This document shows positions 16,993 to 25,332 of a stretch of 64,000 nucleotides of DNA, one piece after another. The notes under the pieces were generated by a model, which saw only the letters and a program-made list of their open reading frames with translations, had not been told where the DNA came from and searched no databases. The translations under genes and the position numbers were made by a program. This DNA comes from Cohnella sp. SGD-V74 (lineage in GTDB: Bacteria > Bacillota > Bacilli > Paenibacillales > Paenibacillaceae). Location: positions 1 to 64,000 of the forward strand of contig NZ_PVYW01000003.1 of NCBI RefSeq assembly GCF_003001675.1. The letters are read 5' to 3'. Within the stretch, counting starts at the first letter, position 1. Each line of letters begins with the position of its first letter.

Positions 16993-17021
16993 ATAGTAAC
17001 ATGGTTACCCCGGCTAAGCAA
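16993..17021 (-). promoter_or_regulatory. Promoter of cysK
   Basis: On the minus strand TTGCTT (17016-17021), 17-base spacer, TACTAT (16993-16998). An imperfect dyad with TCCGAC and GTTGGA halves around AATATTA lies just downstream and could bind a sulfur regulator; that part is a guess. Confidence 0.45.
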
Positions 17022-17049
17022 CCTGGCCACTCGTTTGCGGCATAGTATC

Positions 17050-17080
17050 AAGAAAGAGACACCCTCAGCGGGGTGCCTCT
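17050..17080 (-). terminator. Terminator after the ene-reductase gene
   Basis: On the minus strand GAGGCACCC - CGCTGA - GGGTGTCTC followed by TTTCTT. Stem of nine pairs with one wobble. Confidence 0.75.
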
Positions 17081-17179
17081 CGTTTCCTGTTCATGTAGGA
17101 GTCGTCGATGACTTCCACGCGTACATGCCGGCGAATACCGCCAAGGCGCAACGCAGTCCTAGAGGGATTCTGCCCAGAC

Positions 17180-18307
17180 TCAATACAGAGTCCGGAGGGA
17201 TTCCGCCTTGAACGTCTGCAGCTCTTCGAAACGGCCGTCGCGAATTTTCGCCGCCCAGTGCGGATCGGCGAGCAGCGAGCGGCCGACGGCGACGAGGTCG
17301 AACTGCTCCTGTTCCAGCCGCTCGATCAGCTCGCCGATGTCGGCTACGTCCGAGTTTTGCCCGCGGAACGCTCCGTTGAATTCGACGTCCAGGCCGACGG
17401 AGCCGACCGTGATCGTCGGTTTGCCGGTCAATTTCTTCACCCATCCGGCGAGGTTCAAGTCAGACCCCGGAAATTCCGGTTCCCAGAAGCGGCGCGTCGA
17501 ACAGTGGAAAATGTCGACGCCGGCTTCGACGAGCGGCGCGAGAAACTGCTCCAGCTCCTCCGGCGTCTTCGCCAGCTTGGCATCGTAAAATCCCGACTTC
17601 CATTGGGAAATGCGCAAAATAATCGGATAGTCCTCGCCCACCGCGCGTCTGCTCGCTCTGACGATATCGGCCGCGAACTTCGTGCGGGAGACGAGATCGC
17701 CTCCGTACTGATCGCCCCTGCGATTCGTCTGCTCCCAGAAAAACTGGTCGATCAGATAGCCGTGCGCGCCATGCAGCTCGATGCCGTCGAATCCGAGACG
17801 CTTGGCCTCCCCGGCGGCCCGGCCGAACGCTTCCACGATCGATTCGATCTCTTCTACCGACAGCGGCTCGTTCGTCTTCTCCCCCGTTAAAGTAAGACCC
17901 GAAGGTCCGACCGACGGCGCTTCCGGGTTCGGGAGCGAGCCGTTCTGGCGCGTCATGCCGACATGCCAGAGCTGCGGCACGATTTTGCCGCCGGCCTCGT
18001 GCACCTCGGAGACGACCTTCGCCCAGCCTTCCAACGACGCGTCGCCGTGGAACAACGGAATGTTGGGGTCGCCCGTCCCCGCCGGGTGATCGATGATCGT
18101 GCCTTCGGTGACGATCAATCCGACTCCGTTCTCCGCCCTGCGCCGGTAATAGGCCGCCACGTCCGGCCCCGGTACTCCTCCCGGGGACCGGCTCCGCGTC
18201 ATCGGAGCCATGACGATCCGATTGGACAATTGAAGCTTCTCCGACGCGAATGGCTTAAACAACGTCTCTGCCGCACGCTGCTGCGCGCTATAGGTTTCTT
18301 TGCTCAC
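17180..18307 (-). CDS. Old-yellow-enzyme family ene-reductase (NADH:flavin oxidoreductase)
   Basis: 375 residues, FMN-binding TIM barrel. FKPFASEKLQLSNRIVMAPMTRSRS is the usual start, IELHGAHGYLIDQFFWEQTNRRGD carries the substrate-binding His pair (HGAH), and ITVGSVGLD...LVAVGRSLLADP forms the FMN phosphate site. It reduces activated C=C bonds of enones and related electrophiles with NAD(P)H, like YqjM or N-ethylmaleimide reductase. GTG start with GGAGG about 8 bases upstream. It follows the ArsR gene on the same strand but is separated by a hairpin repeat. Confidence 0.9.
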   Translation of the reverse strand: MSKETYSAQQRAAETLFKPFASEKLQLSNRIVMAPMTRSRSPGGVPGPDVAAYYRRRAENGVGLIVTEGTIIDHPAGTGDPNIPLFHGDASLEGWAKVVSEVHEAGGKIVPQLWHVGMTRQNGSLPNPEAPSVGPSGLTLTGEKTNEPLSVEEIESIVEAFGRAAGEAKRLGFDGIELHGAHGYLIDQFFWEQTNRRGDQYGGDLVSRTKFAADIVRASRRAVGEDYPIILRISQWKSGFYDAKLAKTPEELEQFLAPLVEAGVDIFHCSTRRFWEPEFPGSDLNLAGWVKKLTGKPTITVGSVGLDVEFNGAFRGQNSDVADIGELIERLEQEQFDLVAVGRSLLADPHWAAKIRDGRFEELQTFKAESLRTLY

Positions 18308-18381
18308 TCCATAACCTCCAATTTAATTAATCTCTATATACATAAATATAGATATACACGAAGAAAAAAAGATACAGCCTG

Positions 18382-18469
18382 GGGCGTGCATGCAACCTCC
18401 GAGGATAGCAGATATGGCCGAATTTAAGGCGGTGAAAGATGCCCCTGAGCGGGTTTGCTTACACGCCCT
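18382..18469. repeat. Dispersed GGGCGTG...CACGCCC hairpin repeat, copy 1
   Basis: GGGCGTG at 18382 pairs with CACGCCC at 18462-18468. The left arm continues as ATGCAACCTCCGAGGATAGC and AGAT-TGGCCGAAT, almost identical to copy 2 at 49999-50049. This copy holds about 40 extra bases before the right arm. The right arm overlaps the stop codon of the ArsR gene. Confidence 0.8.
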
Positions 18470-18779
18470 AGAGGCAATCTTGAAGCTGTGCGATAAATTG
18501 ACGGATTCCCTCTTCGTTGCGCCGATAGTACGTCCATTGGCAGTGCCTTCTGGACTCCAGTAAACCGGCCTGCTGCATCTTCACAAGGTAGCCCGATATG
18601 ACCGATTGAGCGAGTCCTGCTTTATCCGCGATTGATCCTACGCATACCCCCCCTTGAAAATCGCAGTCCGCAGGCATATGGCTTTGCGGGCCGAAATGCC
18701 GTTCAGGCTCTTTCAACCACTCCAGTATGCGAATTCTCGTCTCGTTCGACAGCGCCTTGATGATCGATAAAGTATCCAT
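18468..18779 (-). CDS. ArsR-family winged-helix regulator
   Basis: 103 residues. MDTLSIIKALSNETRIRILEWLKEP is the classic ArsR opening; GSIADKAGLAQSVISGYLVKMQQAGLL is the helix-turn-helix. It contains Cys residues in DCDFQGGVCVGS and near the C-terminus (HCQW, QDCL), which could sense metal or thiol stress; a canonical ELCVCDL site is replaced. It lies upstream of the ene-reductase gene in the same direction and may regulate it. The Shine-Dalgarno site is weak. The stop codon lies in the dispersed hairpin repeat. Confidence 0.85.
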   Translation of the reverse strand: MDTLSIIKALSNETRIRILEWLKEPERHFGPQSHMPADCDFQGGVCVGSIADKAGLAQSVISGYLVKMQQAGLLESRRHCQWTYYRRNEEGIRQFIAQLQDCL

Positions 18780-18835
18780 GAGCTTAGTATATCTATTTTT
18801 CTAGAAATGTAAATATGTTTGGCTCCTAGCTCGGA

Positions 18836-19454
18836 TTACAGCGCCTCGACGATATCGCCCGCAACGAGCGAACCGATCGAGACGCGGTTGGAGGCGGCGA
18901 GGTCTCCGGCCGCTCCGTGCCAGTAGACGCCGACCGCAGCGGCCTTCTCGGCCGAGAATCCTTGGGCGAGCAAGCTGCCGATTATGCCCGCGAGCACATC
19001 GCCCGAGCCGCCGGTCGCCATGCCGGCGTTGCCCGTCGTGTTAACCCACGCCGTCCCGCCGCTCCCAGTCGATCGAGCCTGGCGAATACTCCTCCTGAGC
19101 CAGTCCGATGCGAGACGCGATGTCCCGCTGCAGCGCCGCTTCCCCGGTCAGCGACTCTCGCGGCACCGCGTATACGATCCGCACTTCGCAGCCCCGATCG
19201 GCCAGATGCCTCGCGCAGACGAGTCCATCCCCGCCGTTGTTCCCTTTGCCGGCCAGAATGAGCCACCTCGGCTGTCGGCCGCCATGAATGGCCGCATGCG
19301 CTTGCGTCGTTCTCACCGCACTCGCTTGCAGCTTCTCCACTTCGTCCGCCACGGTTCTTCCTGCGTTCTCCATCAGCGACATGGCGGGAATGCCGATCGT
19401 ATCGATCGCGTATCGGTCGATCCGCCGCATCTCTTCCGCAGTAACCAGGTACAT
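18836..19454 (-). pseudogene. nnr: Bifunctional NAD(P)H-hydrate epimerase/dehydratase, large internal deletion
   Basis: The normal protein (about 500 residues) repairs hydrated NADH/NADPH. Here the first about 135 residues are the epimerase N-terminus (YLVTAEEMRRIDRYAIDTI, LILAGKGNNGGDGLVCARHL). After WERRDGVG the frame stops. Out of frame by one, the sequence continues as [20 protein letters not shown] and [19 protein letters not shown], the last about 70 residues of the ADP-dependent dehydratase. About 300 codons, including most of both active domains, are missing. The junction lies near 19045-19060. GAGGAGG precedes ATG 19454. An assembly collapse is an alternative explanation. Confidence 0.85.
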
Positions 19455-19488
19455 TTCGGCTTCCTCCTCATTCCTGAGAGACGACAAT

Positions 19489-20496
19489 TTATGACATTAA
19501 ATACTTCCCGACCTTACTCGCCAACCGTTCGCTCTCTTCGTTCAGCTTCAGCAAATTCCGCGCCGCCGAAGCCGTCTGCTCCTTAACCGTCCCGATGCCG
19601 TCGACTCCGTCGAAGTACCGGTTCAGGAAGTGCAGGAACACGTCGAGCGTCCGCAGCCGGATCAAGCCCGGAACCGCCTCGGCTTCTTCCCGGCTCAGCC
19701 GCAGCCGTCTTCCCGCGCCGCGCAGAAACGCGTCGATCATCTCCGGCCCGTTGTCCGCGTCAAGAAATCCGGAGACGACGACGGCGATCTCCATCGCCCG
19801 AAGATCCCGCGTGCAAAACTCGAAGTCGAGAATCGCGCCGATCGTTCCGGCATCGTCCGCCGAGGCAAGACAGTTGGAGAAGTTGATATCCCCGTGGATC
19901 AGTTGATGCGGAAGCGAACGAAAGCGCGGCAAATACGCCCGGAAAGCGGCCAATTCCTCCCCGATCAGCCGCAGCGCGGCCGCTTCTTCCCGAAGCTCCG
20001 CAGGCGGCTCCCCGCAAAATGCGGCCACCTTGTCCGGCGTGCACCAGGAGTACGACGACTCCATCTCGTAGTACGGGGCGTAAGCAGGAGCTCCGGGCAG
20101 CTCCAACGCGGCCAAGGCATGCGCCAGCTCGCCGGTCGACTCGCCCAAGCTTTCCGCCGCTGCCACCTCTCCCTCCGCCGGCCGCTCTCCTTCAATGTAA
20201 GCGAACAAGCAGGCCAGCCGCTCCGTCCCATCCTCCAACCTAACGATCGTGCTCCCGTTCTCGCACACCGACGGATTCGGTACCCGAAACGAAAGATTAA
20301 CCTCATTAAGTTTCTTCAGCAGCAAATGCTCGAAGCCGATTTTCTTCTCGTCCTTATGCGTCTCGTAAATTCTCAGCACCCATCTGCGCCCGTCCGCGCG
20401 GACGAAACGCGTCGTATTGTTCCAGCCCGAGTGCCCTCGCTCGACCTCCCAGCTTCCGTCCGGGAAGTAGCGTCGCAAAATTGCATCGAATGGCAA
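19489..20496 (-). CDS. Aminoglycoside-phosphotransferase-fold kinase (APH/homoserine kinase-like)
   Basis: About 335 residues with a kinase-like fold. WNNTTRFVRADGRRWVLRIY is the ATP-binding N-lobe; the catalytic loop is LIHGDINFSNCL (H-x-D-x(4)-N) and the Mg-binding segment is AILDFEFC, replacing the usual IDFD. Similar proteins phosphorylate small molecules or are spore-coat CotS-type proteins; the substrate is unknown. The frame extends to 20595 into the VanW gene; likely starts are TTG 20496 or GTG 20508, neither with an ideal Shine-Dalgarno site. It sits in the VanW - kinase - nnr gene string. Confidence 0.75.
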   Translation of the reverse strand: MPFDAILRRYFPDGSWEVERGHSGWNNTTRFVRADGRRWVLRIYETHKDEKKIGFEHLLLKKLNEVNLSFRVPNPSVCENGSTIVRLEDGTERLACLFAYIEGERPAEGEVAAAESLGESTGELAHALAALELPGAPAYAPYYEMESSYSWCTPDKVAAFCGEPPAELREEAAALRLIGEELAAFRAYLPRFRSLPHQLIHGDINFSNCLASADDAGTIGAILDFEFCTRDLRAMEIAVVVSGFLDADNGPEMIDAFLRGAGRRLRLSREEAEAVPGLIRLRTLDVFLHFLNRYFDGVDGIGTVKEQTASAARNLLKLNEESERLASKVGKYLMS

Positions 20497-20557
20497 GCTT
20501 GTTCCCACTTTCCTGCGTTTTCTTCGTTTGATCACCGCTGATGATCGCGCCCCGCCG

Positions 20558-21418
20558 TTACCCCTCGTCCGAAGTGCCGTCCGAAGGCTCGCCAAGCAGC
20601 GGCGAATACATCATCAGCGCATCGTTTTGCGCGATTTGCTCCTCCTTCAGCCATTCGCCTTCGGCCGTATAGACGTCGCGGTAAAGCTCGTTGTGCCGAA
20701 CGTAGCCGCCCCATGGCTCCAGCGTGATACGATGATTTCTCTCCCGCACCTCGTACCGGTAACGCCCCGGCTGCTCCGCATACCAGGCTCCGTGCAAATA
20801 TTCGCTATCCATGCTTAAACGGAGCTGATACGTTGACGACGTGCGATTTGTAATCCGCAAATCCAAATAATTATAAGAGCAAGTGGCGCCGCTTCCGAAA
20901 GGCTGAGTCCGCGAAGCGTCGGGAAACACGTCGTAGCTGTGCCGGTGCCTCTCCGTCACGGTCAACTCGGTATGCAGCGTCATCCAATAGATCAGGTTGG
21001 ACAGCTGGCACAGACCGCCGGCGAGTCCCGTGCGCACCTGGCCGCAGAACAGAATCATGCCGTCCACGTAGCCTTTGCGCCTCGTCGGCCTGCCGATCGA
21101 GCGCCAGTAGGACAGCGTCTCTCCCGGTTGCAGCACAATCCCGTCCAGCCGGGGCACCGCCGCCCGCAAATTGACGACTTTGCTGCGCTGCAGCTCCATG
21201 TCGGTATCGGCGAGCTTCCGCATAAGCGGCGTCCGGTGCTGCGCAACGACAAAAGGCAGCCGATCCAGGCTCCTCCGCTTGGCGAATCGAACTCCTCCGA
21301 ACATCCATTCCCCATAGCGGCGCATCGTATAGTACCACTTGCCGGCTTTTAGCCGCAGAGGCGAACGCGCGATCGGCCGAAGCTGCGGCTTCACGGTCCA
21401 TTCGCCCCTTTTTTCCAA
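20558..21418 (-). CDS. VanW family protein
   Basis: 286 residues with the VanW core: VVNLRAAVPRLDGIVLQPGE, LSYWRSIGRPTRRKGY, GGLCQLSNLIYWMTLHTEL and ERHRHSYDVFPD. Named after an accessory gene in vanB clusters; its biochemical role is unknown and no vancomycin-resistance genes are nearby. No signal peptide is evident. TTG start with GAGG 5 bases upstream, overlapping the end of the acetyltransferase gene by 28 bases. Confidence 0.85.
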   Translation of the reverse strand: MEKRGEWTVKPQLRPIARSPLRLKAGKWYYTMRRYGEWMFGGVRFAKRRSLDRLPFVVAQHRTPLMRKLADTDMELQRSKVVNLRAAVPRLDGIVLQPGETLSYWRSIGRPTRRKGYVDGMILFCGQVRTGLAGGLCQLSNLIYWMTLHTELTVTERHRHSYDVFPDASRTQPFGSGATCSYNYLDLRITNRTSSTYQLRLSMDSEYLHGAWYAEQPGRYRYEVRERNHRITLEPWGGYVRHNELYRDVYTAEGEWLKEEQIAQNDALMMYSPLLGEPSDGTSDEG

Positions 21419-21945
21419 TCGGACCTCAGCAGCCCCATCTGAATGACGTCCCAGTAACGGCCGTTCTTATACTGGCGCTCGCGCAGCCGTCCTTCCTGCA
21501 CGAATCCGCAGCTTGCGTAGCACCGGACGGCGCGCTCGTTGAAGTCGTACACTTCCAGCTCCAGACGGTTCAGGTTCATCTCGCGAAAAGCGAAATCCAC
21601 CAGCAGCCGCATCGCCTCCGTGCCGTAGCCGCGCCCCATATGCTCGGTCGATCCGATGACAATGCCGATTTTGCCGACGCGGTTTTTCCAATCGATCGAA
21701 TCCAGATTCACCTGTCCGATGTAGGCCTCCGTGGCGAGATCGGCAATGACGAAGCCTCTGGCGTCCGTATTGCCCTCCAGCATCGCTTCCAGATAAGCCT
21801 CGGTCGATTCCTGCGCATGGGGGTACAGAAAAATGTCCGACAGATGACAGACGATGTCCGGATCGTTCACCCATTGGCGAATCCACGGCAGATCGTCCCT
21901 GCGATACTCTCTCAGCATCACGTTTGTTCCCGGCAATCTCGGCAT
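21391..21945 (-). CDS. GNAT acetyltransferase (RimJ/RimL type)
   Basis: 184 residues. VMLREYRRDDLPWIRQWVND, IGIVIGSTEHMGRGYGTEAM (acetyl-CoA loop G-R-G-Y-G-T), and LELEVYDFNERAVRCYASCG are typical of ribosomal-protein or small-molecule N-acetyltransferases of the RimJ/SpeG group. The frame extends upstream to 22029, but AGAGG 7 bases before ATG 21945 and the upstream gene's stop at 21948 place the start here. Confidence 0.88.
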   Translation of the reverse strand: MPRLPGTNVMLREYRRDDLPWIRQWVNDPDIVCHLSDIFLYPHAQESTEAYLEAMLEGNTDARGFVIADLATEAYIGQVNLDSIDWKNRVGKIGIVIGSTEHMGRGYGTEAMRLLVDFAFREMNLNRLELEVYDFNERAVRCYASCGFVQEGRLRERQYKNGRYWDVIQMGLLRSDWKKGANGP

Positions 21946-21947
21946 AC

Positions 21948-22580
21948 TCAGTCCTCTCCCCTCTTCGGATCGTCGAGCAGCAAGCCCTGATCGATCGATT
22001 TTTGCACGATTTCCTGCGTAAACGCCCACAGCGTCTCCGACGTCTGCCGAACGGGCTCTAGCCGCTTCAGCACCTGCGAGCGCACGATGCCGTTTTTGCG
22101 CCAGCTCACGCCTCCGGTATAGTAATTATGGATGACAGGCTGCAGCCGGTCGAGCGCGGAAGCGTACCTCGCCTCCGCCGTCTCCTCGTCCTCGAACTCC
22201 CGCCACAGCGTCGTCCATTCCTCCCGCTGATCGTCCGGCAGCAGGCCGAACAGCCTGTCCGCCGCCGCTTTTTCGCGAGCCTCTTTATCTTCGTAACCCC
22301 GGGTGTCATAAGCGAACGTGTCGCCCGCGTCGATCTCCACGAGGTCGTGCAGCAGCAGCATCCGGATGACGCGATTCAGATCCAGCGACGGATCGTCGGC
22401 GTGCTCGAGCAGCAGCGCGGACCATATGGAGACGTGCCAGCTGTGCTCGGCCGAATTTTCAAGCCTGCTCTTGTCGATCAGATACGTTTTGCGAAGCACC
22501 GATTTCAACTTGTCGATTTCCACCAAAAAAGCGAGCTGAGCGCTCAACCGATCGTTGCCGATCCATACGTCTTTCGTCAT
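21948..22580 (-). CDS. HD-domain hydrolase (5'-nucleotidase YfbR/HDDC2-like)
   Basis: 210 residues. The HD motif set is present: ENSAEHSWHVSIW, LLHDLVEIDAGD (His-Asp pair about residue 77) and a downstream ALDRLQPV Asp. This pattern matches HD_3/YfbR-type proteins, some of which are deoxyribonucleotide 5'-monophosphatases. The specific substrate is not assigned. First gene of the leftward string HD - GNAT - VanW - kinase - nnr, with gaps or overlaps of a few bases. GGAGGG precedes the ATG. Confidence 0.8.
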   Translation of the reverse strand: MTKDVWIGNDRLSAQLAFLVEIDKLKSVLRKTYLIDKSRLENSAEHSWHVSIWSALLLEHADDPSLDLNRVIRMLLLHDLVEIDAGDTFAYDTRGYEDKEAREKAAADRLFGLLPDDQREEWTTLWREFEDEETAEARYASALDRLQPVIHNYYTGGVSWRKNGIVRSQVLKRLEPVRQTSETLWAFTQEIVQKSIDQGLLLDDPKRGED

Positions 22581-22650
22581 CTCTATTCCCTCCGCTCTCT
22601 ATTGCCCTATTGTACCATGCGAGAATGCGCCCGGCCCATCCTGCGGCCAT

Positions 22651-22670
22651 GTTCATATTCAGTTCATATT
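22651..22670 (+). promoter_or_regulatory. HssR-type direct repeat
   Basis: GTTCATATT occurs twice separated by two bases (11-base period, one helical turn), 138 bases before the response-regulator start. From memory this equals the direct repeat described for the haem-responsive regulator HssR upstream of hrtAB. Here it precedes the regulator gene itself, suggesting autoregulation. Confidence 0.6.
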
Positions 22671-22807
22671 CTCGGCGCACAATAGGAGCGAGATTAGGAT
22701 CAATCTCCTGCGCGTGCCGATGGTGGCATTTCGGCTTCGTTAAGCGGATAATGAAACATATAAGGCAAGTTCGCATCCCAAACCGATGGAAAAAGGAGGC
22801 GCTGTCC

Positions 22808-23482
22808 ATGACCCGAATACTCGTCGTCGACGACGACCCGCACATTCGCGAATTGGTGGAAGTGTTCCTCGTTCAGGAAGGATTCGAGGTCGTTACGGCG
22901 ACCGACGGCATGCACGCGCTCGAGCAGCTCGAGTCGAGTCCGGCCGATCTGGTCATTCTGGACATCATGATGCCGCGCATGGACGGCTGGGAGCTGTGCA
23001 AGGAGCTGCGCGAGCATTACGATATGCCGCTGCTCATGCTGACCGCCAAAGGAGAAACGATGCAGAAGGTCAAAGGGTTCCAGCTCGGAACGGACGACTA
23101 CATGGTCAAGCCGTTCGAGCCCGTCGAGCTGGTCGCGCGGGTCAAAGCGCTGCTGAAGCGCTATCGGATCTCGATCTCCCAGAACGTCACGGTCGGAGCC
23201 GTTGTACTGAACCGGCAGACATACACGCTGCAAGCCGGCGAGCAGGCGCTCACGCTTCCTCTTAAGGAATTCGAGCTGCTGTTCAAGCTGGCCAGCTATC
23301 CGGGCAAAACCTTCTCCAGAGAGCAGTTGATCGAGCAAATCTGGGGCTTCGATTACGAAGGGGACGAACGGACGGTGGACGTCCATATCAAGAGGCTGCG
23401 GGAGAAATTTCCGGACGGCCAGCACGGCTTCCGCATCGCGACGATCCGGGGCTTGGGCTATCGCTTGGAGGCAACGCCATGA
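22808..23482 (+). CDS. OmpR-family response regulator, HssR-like
   Basis: 224 residues, the same length as HssR. The receiver has the acidic pair D8-D9, phosphoacceptor D51 (LVILDIMMPRMDGW), T79 (MLTAKGE) and K101 (YMVKPFEP). The winged-helix output ends IEQIWGFDYEGDERTVDVHI then KRLREKFPDG, very close to HssR as remembered. The frame begins at 22610, but AAAGGAGG before ATG 22808 fixes the start. It shares ATGA with the kinase gene. An HssR-box-like repeat lies upstream, but no hrtAB haem exporter lies in the window, so the signal may be haem or something else. Confidence 0.85.
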   Translation: MTRILVVDDDPHIRELVEVFLVQEGFEVVTATDGMHALEQLESSPADLVILDIMMPRMDGWELCKELREHYDMPLLMLTAKGETMQKVKGFQLGTDDYMVKPFEPVELVARVKALLKRYRISISQNVTVGAVVLNRQTYTLQAGEQALTLPLKEFELLFKLASYPGKTFSREQLIEQIWGFDYEGDERTVDVHIKRLREKFPDGQHGFRIATIRGLGYRLEATP

Positions 23483-24684
23483 GGCGACGTGACGCTCCCC
23501 CCAGGGGCAGGCCCGAATTTTCCGGGCACGGACGCGGACGCGGACGCCAGCATTTTAACGTATTCCGGGAAAACATGGAGCATAGACGCCGAATGAGGGA
23601 GCTGGGCAAAGATTTCCGGCCCTCCCGCAAATGGCTGATCCTCATCTTCGCGCAGCTCCATATCGGGCTGGCGATCTGCTGGCTGCTCTCCCACCTTGTG
23701 CTCGACGCCGTCTACGCCAGATGGTTTCCGCAATACGAGGATACGCTGCTTCGCCAATATTTCACGTTCGTGGTGACCTTGTTCTTCCTGTTCGTCGGCG
23801 CGAATCTGATTCGGCTGTTCTTTGCGCCCATCCGCCGCCAGATGGAATGGTTCATGCAGATGATCAATGCGATGAATCAGTTGGCCAAAGGCAATTTCAA
23901 CGTCAACCTGGAGGCGAATCCGCGCTTCATGGGCCAATTCGGGCCTCTGGTCACCAGCTTTAACGAGATGGCCAGCCAGTTGAACCATATGGAGCAGATA
24001 CGACAGGAGTTCATCTCCAACGTCTCCCACGAGATCCAGTCCCCGCTCACGTCGATCGCCGGCTTCGCCCGGGCGCTGCAGCGCGACGATCTGGCTCCCG
24101 AGACGCGCAAGCATTACCAGAACATCATCGAGACCGAGAGCAAGCGGCTGTCGCGGATGAGCGACAACCTGCTGAAGCTGACGTCGCTCGAATCCCGGCA
24201 GCATCCGTTCGAGAGAAAAGCCTATCGGCTGGACAGACAGCTCCGTCACCTCATTCTCAGCTGCGAGCCTCAGTGGCAGGACAAGAAGATCGAGATGGAC
24301 GTCGACCTGCCGGAGTGCACGATTACGGCCGACGAAGACCTGCTGAGCCAAGTGTGGGTCAACTTGCTTCATAACGGCATCAAGTTTGCTCCCCAGGGCG
24401 GAACGATCGGCGTCCGCGTGTCGAAGGTCAACGACCGGATCCGCGTGCTCATTACCGACGACGGGCCGGGTATTTCCGAAGCGGCTCTGCCGTATATTTT
24501 CGAACGGTTCTACAAAGAAGACAAAGCCCGGACGCGCGCGGGAGGCGGCAGCGGTCTGGGACTGTCCATCGTCAGGAAAATCGTCGAATTGCACGGAGGA
24601 GAAACGTTCGCTTACAACCTCTCCCCTTCCGGCGCCGCTTTCGCCGTCGACTTGCCCTTCTCCCGGGCGGATTCCCCGCCATAA
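23479..24684 (+). CDS. Sensor histidine kinase, partner of the HssR-like regulator
   Basis: 401 residues. A basic about 48-residue N-terminal tail precedes TM1 (WLILIFAQLHIGLAICWLL, about 51-70), a short outer loop of about 25 residues, TM2 (about 95-113), HAMP (about 115-170), HisKA with EFISNVSHEIQSPLTSIAGF (phospho-His about 184), and HATPase_c with NLLHNGIKFAP (N box), DDGPGIS (G1) and GGGSGLGLSIVRK (G2). HssS itself has a much larger extracytoplasmic domain, so this kinase probably senses within or near the membrane. It starts in the regulator's stop. Its own stop codon lies in the left end of an inverted-repeat element, which may have altered the last residues. Confidence 0.88.
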   Translation: MRRRDAPPRGRPEFSGHGRGRGRQHFNVFRENMEHRRRMRELGKDFRPSRKWLILIFAQLHIGLAICWLLSHLVLDAVYARWFPQYEDTLLRQYFTFVVTLFFLFVGANLIRLFFAPIRRQMEWFMQMINAMNQLAKGNFNVNLEANPRFMGQFGPLVTSFNEMASQLNHMEQIRQEFISNVSHEIQSPLTSIAGFARALQRDDLAPETRKHYQNIIETESKRLSRMSDNLLKLTSLESRQHPFERKAYRLDRQLRHLILSCEPQWQDKKIEMDVDLPECTITADEDLLSQVWVNLLHNGIKFAPQGGTIGVRVSKVNDRIRVLITDDGPGISEAALPYIFERFYKEDKARTRAGGGSGLGLSIVRKIVELHGGETFAYNLSPSGAAFAVDLPFSRADSPP

Positions 24685-24966
24685 GGGGCTGTTCCATAAG
24701 TAAGAAGAGACATACCAAACAATTATCGATAGGTGAATGGTAATGGGCATCTATCTCCTTCCGCTGCGAGACACCCCACAAAGTGACGTTAAGCTTCGAA
24801 GCCTATTCCGATTACTTTGCGGGGGCCCCAAGAGCGTGATCCTGAAATGGGAACGGTAAACCCGTTAAGCGGTGATTTCAGGATCGTATGAGGCAGTCTC
24901 CAGGAGATAGATGCCCTTCTTTTTTCATCGATAATTTTGTACGTCCCTACTTATGGCCAGCCCCTT
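24683..24966. mobile_element. MITE-like terminal-inverted-repeat element
   Basis: About 284 bases without a gene. Left arm blocks AAGGGGCTG, CCATAAGTA, ATTATCGAT (24722) and GGGCATCTATCTCCT (24745-24759) reappear in inverted order as AGGAGATAGATGCCC (24902-24916), ATCGATAAT (24927), TACTTATGG and CAGCCCCTT at the right end. An inner hairpin GATCCTGAAAT/ATTTCAGGATC sits at 24838-24885. Ends resemble IS ends, but no transposase and no clear target duplication were seen. It separates the convergent kinase and small HTH genes and could also terminate both. Confidence 0.7.
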
Positions 24967-25010
24967 TGTCGGAGACGATGCAGACAATAAAAAATCAGGC
25001 TTCCGGCAAT

Positions 25011-25301
25011 CTAGGCCGGAAGCCTGTTCAGCATATAACGAAGGAACAAAGCTTGAAGCTCCCGCGAGGTTCGCGTTCTCGTCTTGCCCATCATGCAGGC
25101 CAGCCGATCGCTCAACGCTTCCGGCTCCATTTTCGCGTACATCACGATCTCCTCGTCCGACAACCCGTACAAGAGACATAGCTTAAACGCCGTTGTCTCC
25201 CCTGCCGTAAACCCGTATCGTTCTCCGAACTCCTCGCACAATCGGACGGATCGAGCGTCATCCGTCGTCACGACTTCCCAATCCGTCATCATGGTCGCCA
25301 C
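25011..25301 (-). CDS. Small LuxR-like helix-turn-helix protein
   Basis: 96 residues. FTAGETTAFKLCLLYGLSDE then EIVMYAKMEPEALSDRLACM parallels the GerE/LuxR pattern 'LT-RE---L-L---G-S--EIA--L-----V---' and ends near MGKTRTRTSRELQALFLRYM. The protein has no receiver or sensor domain. It may be a small DNA-binding regulator, but the recognition helix is weakly conserved. GTG start with GAGGAG about 10 bases upstream. It lies divergent from the hybrid kinase gene. Confidence 0.5.
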   Translation of the reverse strand: MATMMTDWEVVTTDDARSVRLCEEFGERYGFTAGETTAFKLCLLYGLSDEEIVMYAKMEPEALSDRLACMMGKTRTRTSRELQALFLRYMLNRLPA

Positions 25302-25332
25302 GATACCGAATCTCCTCTCGAATTTGCAAGAT

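Noticed and set aside
16941..17180. Riboswitch or T-box upstream of cysK
   Set aside because: No T-box, S-box or antiterminator structure was recognised; only a promoter and a weak dyad.
20558..21418. Vancomycin-resistance gene cluster
   Set aside because: VanW-family proteins are widespread; no ligase, dehydrogenase or VanRS genes are nearby.
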